From Treponema sp. (lineage in GTDB: Bacteria; Spirochaetota; Spirochaetia; Treponematales; Breznakiellaceae): a stretch of 64,000 nucleotides of DNA. The translations under genes and the position numbers were made by a program. The notes beneath the pieces were generated by a model that was not told the origin of the DNA, searched no databases, and saw only the letters and a program-made list of their open reading frames with translations. Location: the NCBI GenBank assembly GCA_009777335.1, contig WRMC01000013.1, forward strand, positions 1 to 64,000. Reading direction: 5' to 3'. This document shows positions 45,255 to 53,050 of this stretch, piece after piece (within the stretch, counting starts at the first letter, position 1; every line of letters begins with the position of its first letter).

Positions 45255-46382
45255 ATGAATAAGGTTTTTGTGACGAAGGAAATTCTCCCGGAAGAAACCA
45301 GGGTGGCCCTGGTCCCGGCGGATGTGAAAAAACTCATAACATTGGGTTACGAAGTTGGCATAGAAAAGGGAGCGGGCCTAAAGACCGGTTATTCCGATGG
45401 GGAGTATACCGAGGCGGGGGCCCGGATCTTCTCCTCCCCCGAGGAGGGCTTTGGCTTTGCCGACATCATCGTCAGGATCAACAAGCCCGATGATATTGGG
45501 GGTATCAAAAGCGGGACCCTTCATATTAGCTCCTTCGATGTATTCAACCATGGAGAGGCCATAAAACAATACGCCGCCGCCGGAATCAAGCTTATCAGCC
45601 TGGAAATGGTCCCCCGGACCACATTGGCCCAAAAGATGGACATCCAGAGTTCCCAGATGTCCCTGGCCGGCTACTATGCGGTAATCCTGGCGGCCTCCCG
45701 GCTGCCCAAGATCTTCCCCATGATGATGACCCCCTCGGGGAACATCAGCCCCGCCCGGGTCTTTGTCATCGGCGTAGGGGTGGCGGGGCTCCAGATCATC
45801 GCCACCGCCAAGCGGCTGGGGGCCCGGGTAGAGGCCTTTGACACCCGCCCGGTGGTCGAAGAACAGGTTAAATCCCTGGGGGCCCGGTTTATCAAAATAG
45901 ACCTGGGCGAGATGGGCCAAACCGAACAGGGCTATGCCCGGGAACTGACCCCTGAACAGATCGAGTTGCAGCGCCAGGGCCAGGCCAGAATCTGCGCCCA
46001 ATCGGATGTGGTCATCACCACCGCCAAGGTCTTTGGGCGGAAGGCCCCGGTCCTCCTTACCAAGGAGATGACGGCCCAAATGAAGAGCGGGTCCATCATC
46101 ATCGACATGGCGGTAAAAACCGGAGGCAACGTGGAAGGCTCGGACCCCAATAAGGATGTGGTCCTCGATAACGGGGTTACCATCATAGGGGGGGACGGCC
46201 TGGAACGGTTTATCCCCCGGGACGCCTCGGGCATGTACTCGGGGAATATTTTCGCCATGCTGGAACACTTCTGGGACAGCGAAGCCAAGACCTTTAAGGT
46301 CGATACCAGTGACGAAATTATGCAGGGCTGCCTTATCACCAATGAGGGCTCCATAGTCCATGAACGATTTAAAGATCAATAG
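45255..46382 (+). CDS. pntAA: NAD(P) transhydrogenase subunit alpha (part 1)
   Basis: A 375-residue cytoplasmic NAD-binding subunit (domain I) of proton-translocating transhydrogenase. The family start VTKEILPEETRVALVP and the Rossmann loop FVIGVGVAGLQII are clear. Length and the separate small membrane subunit show the split three-gene form. AGGTAGGAAG precedes ATG 45255. Operon: pntAA-pntAB-pntB-glnN. Confidence 0.94.
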   Translation: MNKVFVTKEILPEETRVALVPADVKKLITLGYEVGIEKGAGLKTGYSDGEYTEAGARIFSSPEEGFGFADIIVRINKPDDIGGIKSGTLHISSFDVFNHGEAIKQYAAAGIKLISLEMVPRTTLAQKMDIQSSQMSLAGYYAVILAASRLPKIFPMMMTPSGNISPARVFVIGVGVAGLQIIATAKRLGARVEAFDTRPVVEEQVKSLGARFIKIDLGEMGQTEQGYARELTPEQIELQRQGQARICAQSDVVITTAKVFGRKAPVLLTKEMTAQMKSGSIIIDMAVKTGGNVEGSDPNKDVVLDNGVTIIGGDGLERFIPRDASGMYSGNIFAMLEHFWDSEAKTFKVDTSDEIMQGCLITNEGSIVHERFKDQ

Positions 46383-46409
46383 AGAAGCACAGAAAGGAGT
46401 AATTTGTAT

Positions 46410-46697
46410 ATGGAATTAATGCTTTTGGTATTTATTTTTACCATCGCCACCTTCCTGGGAACCGAACTCATCTCCAAGGTTCCTTCCCAGCTTCACACTC
46501 CCCTCATGTCGGCCACCAATGCCATCTCGGGGATCACCATTGTGGGAGCCATGGTGGCCTGTGCGGTTAACCCCACCGGCACCCTGGGAATGATCATTTC
46601 CTTTTTAGCCATCGTCCTGGCGGCCATCAACGTGGTGGGGGGCTATGCGGTGACTAACCGGATGCTCGACATGTTCGGCAAGAAGGGGGACCAATGA
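46410..46697 (+). CDS. pntAB: NAD(P) transhydrogenase subunit alpha (part 2)
   Basis: A 95-residue membrane protein with three transmembrane helices (about 1-20, 35-55, 65-85), equal to the C-terminal membrane part of PntA in E. coli. STATNAISG-like loop (SATNAISGITIVGAM) is characteristic. ATG 46410 follows AGGAG at a normal distance; a TTG six bases upstream is possible. The stop overlaps pntB as ATGA. Confidence 0.93.
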   Translation: MELMLLVFIFTIATFLGTELISKVPSQLHTPLMSATNAISGITIVGAMVACAVNPTGTLGMIISFLAIVLAAINVVGGYAVTNRMLDMFGKKGDQ

Positions 46698-48103
46698 TCA
46701 TCAATCTGGCATACATGGGAGCCTGCATTTTCTTTATCATAGGCATAAAGAAACTCAATAAGCAGGCCACGGCCCGGCAGGGTAACTTCCTCTCTACCAT
46801 AGGAATGGCCATCGCCATCATCACCGTCTTTTTCGATCAGGATGTGATTAGTTCCTGGAACAGCGTAAACTGGGTTCAAAACGGATACCTCTGGGTCCTT
46901 TTTGCCATCATGATAGGGGGCCTTATAGGTTTTATCTGGGCCAAGAAGGTCCAGATGACCGGCATGCCCGAGCTGGTAGCCCTCTTTAACGGTTTCGGGG
47001 GCCTCGCATCGGCCCTGGTGGCCTTTTCCCAGTTTACCAAGGATCCCCTGGAGGCGGACCCCATCGTGACGGTCTCCATAGCCCTGACCATCTTCATCGG
47101 GGCCATCGCCTTCTCCGGATCCATGCTGGCCTGGGGGAAACTCTCGGAACGCATCACCGGCCGGGCCATCGTCTTTAAGGGACAAAAACCCCTCAACCTC
47201 CTCATCATCCTGGGGGTCATCGGGGCCGCCGTGGTCTACATCATGCCCAGCGCGGACCCCCATTTCCAGCTCATGGCGGTAGTGGGTCTCATGGGCATCT
47301 CATTGATCTTTGGGGTCACCATAGTACTCCCCATAGGCGGGGGGGACATGCCGGTGGTTATCTCCCTCATGAACAGCCTCTCGGGGCTGGCGGCGGCGGC
47401 GGCGGGCTTCATCATCTCCAACACGGTCCTCATCGTGGCGGGCTGTCTGGTGGGCTCCTCGGGGATAGTACTCTCCCTGATCATGTGCAAGGCCATGAAC
47501 CGTTCCATCAGCAACCTCCTCTTCAGCGGCTTTGGTGCCGTGGACTCCTCATCTTCCAAGGGCCCCCAGTCGGAACCCAAGGCGGTAAGCACCGAAGACG
47601 CCTACATGATCCTCGAAGCCGCCTCCTCGGTGGTCTTTGTCCCCGGCTACGGCATGGCGGTTGCCCAGGCCCAGCATGTGGTGAAGGAACTGGCTTCCAA
47701 GCTGGAAGAGAACGGCACGGAGGTAAACTTTGCCATCCACCCCGTAGCGGGCCGCATGCCCGGCCACATGAACGTCCTTTTGGCAGAGGCGGATATACCC
47801 TACGAGCAGCTTAAGACCATGGATGAAATTAACCCCGCCATGCCCATGCAGGATGTGGCCATCGTCATCGGAGCCAACGATGTGGTAAACCCCGCAGCCG
47901 AGACCGATGAGGGCTCCCCCATCTACGGGATGCCCATCATCAAGGCCTATCAGGCCAAGACGGTCTTTGTCCTCAAGCGGGGAAAGGGCCGGGGTTTCTC
48001 GGGGATAGAGAACGAGCTCTTTTACTATCCCAACACCCTGATGATCTACGGAGATGCCAAGGCCACCATTTCGGCTCTGGGCTCCGAGTTCTCAGGTACC
48101 TAG
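46694..48103 (+). CDS. pntB: NAD(P) transhydrogenase subunit beta
   Basis: A 469-residue membrane subunit. About nine transmembrane segments occupy residues 1-270, and the C-terminal 180 residues form the NADP(H)-binding domain III with VPGYGMAVAQAQHVV and KRGKGRGFSGIEN. Together the three subunits use the proton gradient to make NADPH from NADH. It overlaps pntAB by four bases and ends 13 bases before the glutamine synthetase gene. Confidence 0.95.
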   Translation: MIINLAYMGACIFFIIGIKKLNKQATARQGNFLSTIGMAIAIITVFFDQDVISSWNSVNWVQNGYLWVLFAIMIGGLIGFIWAKKVQMTGMPELVALFNGFGGLASALVAFSQFTKDPLEADPIVTVSIALTIFIGAIAFSGSMLAWGKLSERITGRAIVFKGQKPLNLLIILGVIGAAVVYIMPSADPHFQLMAVVGLMGISLIFGVTIVLPIGGGDMPVVISLMNSLSGLAAAAAGFIISNTVLIVAGCLVGSSGIVLSLIMCKAMNRSISNLLFSGFGAVDSSSSKGPQSEPKAVSTEDAYMILEAASSVVFVPGYGMAVAQAQHVVKELASKLEENGTEVNFAIHPVAGRMPGHMNVLLAEADIPYEQLKTMDEINPAMPMQDVAIVIGANDVVNPAAETDEGSPIYGMPIIKAYQAKTVFVLKRGKGRGFSGIENELFYYPNTLMIYGDAKATISALGSEFSGT

Positions 48104-48116
48104 GACCCGGGACCCC

Positions 48117-50261
48117 ATGGGTATAGATTTCACCGAAACCCCCCTGGCCGAGTTGTATGGGTCCAACTGTTTCTCCAATACGGTCATGAAGGAAAGGCTT
48201 CCAGGAAACATCTACCAGGAAGTGGTGGCGGTCCAAAAGGGTGAAAAGGAACTAACCCTGGAAGTGGCGGATCTAGTGGCCTCTTCCATGAAGGAATGGG
48301 CCATGGCCAAGGGGGCCACCCACTATACCCACCTCTTCCAACCCCTGACCGGCCTCACCGCCGAAAAGCATGATTCCTTTATCAGCCCCACCGGGGACGG
48401 CAGGGTAATCATGGAATTTTCCGGAAGGGAGCTTATTAAGGGGGAGTCCGATGCCTCCAGCTTCCCCTCCGGGGGCCTCAGGGCCACCTTCGAGGCCCGG
48501 GGATACACCGCCTGGGACCTCACCAGCCCGGCCTTCTTAAAGTCGGACCCCACAGGAACCACCCTCTGCATCCCCACGGCCTTTATCAGCTACTACGGTC
48601 AGGCCCTGGACGAAAAGGTTCCCCTCTTAAAATCCCTTGATGCCCTCTCCCGGCAGGCCCTGAGGCTGCTCAAGATCCTGGGGGACAGCAGCGCCAGCCG
48701 GGTCCATGCCTGTCTGGGGCCCGAGCAGGAATATTTTCTGGTGGATAAGAACTACTACGACCAGCGGCCGGATCTGCTCCTTACCGGAAGAACCGTCTTT
48801 GGGGCCCTCCCCGCCAAGGGCCAGGAGATGAAGGACCATTACTACGGGGCCATTAAAGAGAGGGTGGCAGCCTTTATGCGGGAACTCAATACGGAACTCT
48901 GGAAGGTAGGAATCCCCGCCAAGACCCAGCATAATGAAACCGCCCCCAGTCAATATGAAATAGCCCCCGTCTATGCCAACAGTACCGCCGCCGTGGATGC
49001 CAATCAGTTCATCATGGAGACCCTTCAGAATGTGGCCCGCCGGTATGGCATGGAAGCCCTGCTCCACGAAAAACCCTTCGCGGGGGTGAACGGATCGGGG
49101 AAGCACATTAACTGGTCCCTGGAGACCGACACGGGGGTCAAGCTCCTTAACCCCGGTGAAAACCCCGGCTCCAACGCCCGCTTCCTCCTGTTTACCGCCG
49201 CGGTGGTAGAGGCGGTGGATAGGTACGCCCCCCTCCTCAGGGCCGCCGCCGCCGTGGCAGGGAACGACCACCGGCTGGGACATAACGAAGCCCCCCCGGG
49301 GATCATCTCGATCTTCTTCGGCGGCCCCCTGACCGAGATCTTCGAAAACATCGCCCTGGGCCTGAGCACGGGAAAAAAGAAAACCCAGGACTCGGAGCTT
49401 AGGGAAAGCATAAAAATAGGAGTTACCAGTCTACCGGCCCTGCCCAAGGATGTATCGGACCGGAACCGGACCAGCCCCCTGGCCTTTACGGGAAACAAGT
49501 TTGAATTCCGCATGGTGGGATCTTCCCAATCTGTAGCGGGCCCCACCACCTATTTAAACACCGCCCTTGCCCAGGTACTAAAGGAAATTGCCGACACCCT
49601 GGAAAAACTGGATCCAAAGAAAGCAGATATAAATGAAGCCATCCACGGCCTCATTAAAAAATCCTATGCCAAACACCGCCGGGTAGTGTTTAACGGCAAT
49701 AGCTATTCCGGAGACTGGGTAAAGGAGGCCGAAAAGCGGGGCCTCCCCATCCTCAATAACACCCATGAGGCCCTGGAAATCCTGGATCAGAAGGAATACG
49801 TGGAACTCTTTGAAACCCACGGGGTTTTTTCTAAGGAAGAAATAGAAAGCCGCAAGCTTATATATATAGAAAAATATTCCAAGCAGATAAACATAGAGGC
49901 AGGGGTAAGCATAGAAATGGCCCGGCGCCAAATCTACCCCGCCGTGACCGCCTACGCAGCCCTCCTGGCCCGGGATGCCGCCGCCCTCTCTGCCATTAAG
50001 GCCCCCTCCGCATCCCAGGAAAACCGGGCCGTCCAGATCGCCAAACTAAGCCAGGAACTGGACAAGGCAATCCTCACCCTGGAACTCGTCCTGGGCAAAA
50101 CCCAGGACATAGAAGACCCCCAGAGCCAGGCCCGATCCTACTCCGAAAAAGTCATCCCCGCCATGGAACAGGTCCGCCTCAAAGCAGACTCCCTGGAAAA
50201 ACTCGTCGCCAAAGACAAGTGGCCCTTCCCCGGCTATGAGGAGCTGTTGTTTAAGCTGTGA
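48117..50261 (+). CDS. glnN: Glutamine synthetase type III
   Basis: A 714-residue GlnN-type enzyme, much longer than GSI (about 470). ETxPSQYEIAP-type active-site segment (HNETAPSQYEIAPVY), the GSGKHINWSL motif and GNDHRLGHNEAPP are diagnostic for GSIII. It assimilates ammonium with ATP and glutamate. The gene lies immediately downstream of pntB, suggesting coupled NADPH generation and nitrogen assimilation. Its 3' end overlaps the toxin gene hepT by 11 bp, marking the border of the accessory region. Confidence 0.95.
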   Translation: MGIDFTETPLAELYGSNCFSNTVMKERLPGNIYQEVVAVQKGEKELTLEVADLVASSMKEWAMAKGATHYTHLFQPLTGLTAEKHDSFISPTGDGRVIMEFSGRELIKGESDASSFPSGGLRATFEARGYTAWDLTSPAFLKSDPTGTTLCIPTAFISYYGQALDEKVPLLKSLDALSRQALRLLKILGDSSASRVHACLGPEQEYFLVDKNYYDQRPDLLLTGRTVFGALPAKGQEMKDHYYGAIKERVAAFMRELNTELWKVGIPAKTQHNETAPSQYEIAPVYANSTAAVDANQFIMETLQNVARRYGMEALLHEKPFAGVNGSGKHINWSLETDTGVKLLNPGENPGSNARFLLFTAAVVEAVDRYAPLLRAAAAVAGNDHRLGHNEAPPGIISIFFGGPLTEIFENIALGLSTGKKKTQDSELRESIKIGVTSLPALPKDVSDRNRTSPLAFTGNKFEFRMVGSSQSVAGPTTYLNTALAQVLKEIADTLEKLDPKKADINEAIHGLIKKSYAKHRRVVFNGNSYSGDWVKEAEKRGLPILNNTHEALEILDQKEYVELFETHGVFSKEEIESRKLIYIEKYSKQINIEAGVSIEMARRQIYPAVTAYAALLARDAAALSAIKAPSASQENRAVQIAKLSQELDKAILTLELVLGKTQDIEDPQSQARSYSEKVIPAMEQVRLKADSLEKLVAKDKWPFPGYEELLFKL

Positions 50262-50700
50262 TAAATTTTCTAAAATCAATTTTAACCATGTCCCATATCT
50301 CATAAATTTCAATAACTAATGGTCTCATTTGGTTCCAATCTAATTCTGAACTATATGAATGTCGTATAAAATGTCTAAATAATAAATAATTTTCCATTCT
50401 CGTTTTTAATTCATTCCTGAAAATTCTAAATTTTTGGGAATTATCACCATATGCCATCTCAAATAAAGTTTTATGCCATTTATTATCATTAGGTAGTATT
50501 TCATTCAAGTATTTGAAAACCAAAATAACAAGACTTTCTATTCCATTATAAAAAGAATGCAGTACCTGTGCGCATGCAGTTATCTCAATAATATCTGGTT
50601 CTTTAAGTTTACATAGATCCAGTAAAGGTTTTACATCATTCAATAATTTATCAATTCGTGAAATTTCATGCTCTATTTTTATTTTTATTGATTCATCCAA
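50251..50700 (-). CDS. hepT: HepT-like HEPN toxin
   Basis: A 149-residue all-helical protein with R109-x4-H114-x-Y116 (RHFIRHSY), the HEPN RNase motif of the HepT family. Members cleave RNA or are inhibited by adenylylation at the tyrosine of this motif. Start TTG 50700, with GGAGAGG nine bases upstream, overlaps the antitoxin gene by eight bases. The overlap and order (antitoxin first) match MntA-HepT systems. AT-rich relative to glnN. Confidence 0.85.
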   Translation of the reverse strand: MDESIKIKIEHEISRIDKLLNDVKPLLDLCKLKEPDIIEITACAQVLHSFYNGIESLVILVFKYLNEILPNDNKWHKTLFEMAYGDNSQKFRIFRNELKTRMENYLLFRHFIRHSYSSELDWNQMRPLVIEIYEIWDMVKIDFRKFITA

Positions 50701-50986
50701 TTTGTACTACCTCTCCTATTTTTTGTAACATAAGGTAGAAATCCTCATCAGAATCAAAATTAACCAAATCTATTTTATTATCAAAATCAAAGTACAGCCT
50801 AGAATATAGGCTGAAATATTTACCATGAGGAACCCCTTTTATTCCTATGTCTATATCAGAGTTTTGATTAATATTTCCTGTAACCAGTGAGCCAAATAGA
50901 AAAACCGCCCCACACCCCTCTTTTTTGAGTAAATTGGTAGCTGCTTCAATATCGTCACGATATTTTTCCGGAATTTTAAGATCCAT
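50693..50986 (-). CDS. mntA: MntA-like nucleotidyltransferase antitoxin
   Basis: A 97-residue minimal nucleotidyltransferase. The catalytic motif GSx10DxD is exact: Gly32-Ser33 and Asp44-x-Asp46 (FGSLVTGNINQNSDIDIGI). In characterised pairs MntA transfers AMP groups to HepT to block toxicity. ATG 50986 coincides with the predicted transcription start (see promoter), so the mRNA may be leaderless. Cotranscribed with hepT. Confidence 0.88.
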   Translation of the reverse strand: MDLKIPEKYRDDIEAATNLLKKEGCGAVFLFGSLVTGNINQNSDIDIGIKGVPHGKYFSLYSRLYFDFDNKIDLVNFDSDEDFYLMLQKIGEVVQIG

Positions 50987-50992
50987 GACTAT

Positions 50993-51022
50993 ACTATAGC
51001 ATAAAAATATCCATTATGTCAA
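50993..51022 (-). promoter_or_regulatory. Promoter of mntA-hepT
   Basis: On the minus strand TTGACA (51022-51017), an 18 bp spacer and TATAGT (50998-50993). The expected start, about seven bases further on, falls at the A of the mntA ATG. Confidence 0.7.
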
Positions 51023-51426
51023 CAATACAAAGGTTTTATAGAATACTCCCCATAGGAATACAACACGTTTTGGCCATTTTCTGCATATGCCCGCTCATTG
51101 TTAACCTTGAAGCCAACAGCTATTATTGCCTGGAGACTGTAATGGTTTGTATTGTAATTTTTACCATCGGTGGCAGTTATCCGGTATTTCCGGATAACTG
51201 AGATTTCATCCAATTCACCATCTGAAAAAATATTTTTTAAGTGTTCATTAATAGTACGGATATTTATATCATACAGCTCAGCCATCATCTTCTGGGTCAG
51301 CCAGATATTCTCATCTTCGTACCGCATTTCCAGGCTTTTTTCATCATCCCCTGTAGCCGCCACAAAGGTCAAATACTCGGCCGCTGAACTGCGGATGGTG
51401 ATTTCTGTATTTTTCTTCTTGCTCAT
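51019..51426 (-). pseudogene. RhuM family protein, frameshifted and truncated
   Basis: The 135-residue frame has an intact RhuM N-terminal region (ENIWLTQKMMAELYDI and YSLQAIIAVGFKVN) matching the neighbouring intact copy, then diverges at residue about 115. In the alternative frame the DNA continues as RKWPKRVV, which matches the RhuM continuation (FRQWATSVL in the intact copy); this shows a single-base frameshift near 51078. The C-terminal two thirds are missing, replaced by the mntA promoter. Its start overlaps the stop of the intact gene by four bases, so the two were once a coupled tandem pair. Function presumably lost. Confidence 0.75.
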
Positions 51427-52538
51427 TTGCTTTTCCTCTTAGCAATTTTCTTTATCTCCCTGTCAAAATCTGATTCAAACAAGCGATCCTGTATAATTCG
51501 GTATTTTTCGAATTCGCTTTCGGCATGTTCCTTTGCCACTTGGGCACTTATCTTACCGCTGTCTTTCAGTAATTCCCTGTCATCTGCTTCTAGAAATCGG
51601 TCAAGACGCAAGGCCCAGTCCTCCATAGTCATGGGGATATGCCTTTTTGCCCTGTCCTCTGCCAGGTCAAGGTAGGCATTGACGATACGTCCAAGGGATT
51701 CAATTTCGGCCTCGGTCAGGTAATTCTTGGCTACTGAGACATCAGTTTTGACAATTTTCCCTAGAGGGCTCTTCTCCCATGTAGTCAAACCCATGTGGTC
51801 TTTTTTGGCATTAGCCCTTTCTTTGATAACTTCAGCGGCAGTATGACCATGTACAGCATAGTGCATTTTGTTCTGAACCTTGGCAAAAAAATCCTTGGTA
51901 ATTGGCGAGTTTTTGCTATAATCCATGGCTGTGGCATAAATATCCGTTATTTTCTGATAAAACCGCCGTTCACTGAGCCTGATTTCCCGTATTTCCGCAA
52001 GAAGATGCTCAAAATAGTCCTCGTCAAGAAAAGCGCCATTTTCCATCCTTTTACGGTCAATAACATAACCCCGCAATGCATAATCCCTTAATACCGAGGT
52101 AGCCCATTGCCGAAATGCCGTAGCCCGCCTGCTGTTTATCCGGTAACCCACAGCGATTATGGCATCGAGGTTGTAGTGTTTTATAGGCCTTTCTACATTC
52201 CGCCTACCCTCTGTTTGAACTACCGAGAATTCCTCGGTAGTTGATATTTCATGCAATTCGCCTTCTGTAAAGATATTTTGCAAATGCAAAGATATGTTAT
52301 CGGTAGAACAGTCAAACAGAGCAGCCATGAGTTTCTGACTTAGCCAGATGGTCCCGTCCTGAACCCGAACCTCTATGCCGTTTTCACCCGCTTGCTTGGT
52401 GAAAATGAGGAATTCGGCGGTACTGTTACGGATTTGCAAGGTTTTAGGCGGCATAGGAGGCTCCTTGGTTACCTGTTTTCTTAACTTTTTTATGTAAGGG
52501 TTCTGTTTTGCTTCAGAAAATTCATATTCCTTTTTCAT
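51423..52538 (-). CDS. rhuM: RhuM family (virulence-associated) protein
   Basis: A 371-residue intact RhuM protein (IWLSQKLMAALFDCS; IIAVGYRINSRRATAFRQWA). RhuM was named from a Salmonella pathogenicity island; its biochemical role is not settled. The N-terminal 24 residues before the RhuM core (MKKEYEFSEAKQNPY, then KKLRKQVT) resemble the beginning of BrnA/CopG-type antitoxins, suggesting an antitoxin leader fused in frame. ATG 52538 is preferred over the longer upstream frame, which runs through a 50 bp palindrome. Confidence 0.8.
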   Translation of the reverse strand: MKKEYEFSEAKQNPYIKKLRKQVTKEPPMPPKTLQIRNSTAEFLIFTKQAGENGIEVRVQDGTIWLSQKLMAALFDCSTDNISLHLQNIFTEGELHEISTTEEFSVVQTEGRRNVERPIKHYNLDAIIAVGYRINSRRATAFRQWATSVLRDYALRGYVIDRKRMENGAFLDEDYFEHLLAEIREIRLSERRFYQKITDIYATAMDYSKNSPITKDFFAKVQNKMHYAVHGHTAAEVIKERANAKKDHMGLTTWEKSPLGKIVKTDVSVAKNYLTEAEIESLGRIVNAYLDLAEDRAKRHIPMTMEDWALRLDRFLEADDRELLKDSGKISAQVAKEHAESEFEKYRIIQDRLFESDFDREIKKIAKRKSK

Positions 52539-52575
52539 AACTAATCCCCATATTACGTTCGTTCTGTTATTGGAC

Positions 52576-52625
52576 TTGTTCGACAACGAACTTGGCATAG
52601 CCAAGGTTTGTCGGTTTCCGAACAA
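52576..52625. repeat. Nested palindrome upstream of rhuM
   Basis: Three concentric inverted repeats: outer TTGTTCG (52576-52582) with CGAACAA (52619-52625), middle CGACAA with TTGTCG, inner CTTGGC with GCCAAG around ATA. Size, nesting and the ACYTTGGC...CCAAGGT core resemble the palindrome at 63840-63894. It lies 38 bp before the rhuM ATG. Confidence 0.75.
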
Positions 52626-52678
52626 CTATATTATATAATTTTCCTGAGCTTCATTATTTTTGGAATAAATATCAATCT

Positions 52679-52840
52679 CTATTTCTTCTTGGATGTTCGT
52701 AAATCGTTAATATATTCGGTCACATCATCAGGATTTTTAAACCCAGCCTCTTTGGCAGCACCTTCCATAGATTTTTGAAAATCAGCTAATACTATAGGAT
52801 TTGAAATTTGTCCTTTGGTTGATAATTTTTCCAGTTCCAT
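52679..52840 (-). CDS. Small protein of 53 residues, antitoxin-like
   Basis: ATG 52840 to TAG 52679, with GGAG eight bases upstream. The sequence starts MELEKLSTKGQISNP and ends YINDLRTSKKK. The STKGQ string recalls the looped-hinge (AbrB/MazE-type) start, but the rest does not fit AbrB cleanly. It lies upstream of rhuM in an accessory region of toxin-antitoxin genes, so an antitoxin role is an inference. Too short for most ORF cut-offs. Confidence 0.6.
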   Translation of the reverse strand: MELEKLSTKGQISNPIVLADFQKSMEGAAKEAGFKNPDDVTEYINDLRTSKKK

Positions 52841-52948
52841 GATCTTTACTCCTTACATACCATGTAGATAAATTATCCATAACTGATTATTTTGTCAACT
52901 GTTTTCAATTATATTAAGATATTGGAAATATAGTTATTATTAAAAAGC

Positions 52949-52999
52949 CACAGGCCTTACTCCCAAGGCAGTTGCCAGAGTAAAGGGAGTACGCCTGTG
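52949..52999 (-). terminator. Two-part hairpin terminator of the propeller lipoprotein gene
   Basis: Outer arms CACAGGC (52949-52955) and GCCTGTG (52993-52999), inner arms TACTCCC (52958-52964) and GGGAGTA (52985-52991), with a small extra hairpin in the loop. On the minus strand it is followed by CTTTTTAA, giving a T-run. Located 52 bp after the stop of the gene at 53051. Confidence 0.8.
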
Positions 53000-53050
53000 T
53001 GAAATTATTTTGTCATCCTACTATCTGCTTCCTGGTATTCCAGCGAAAAT

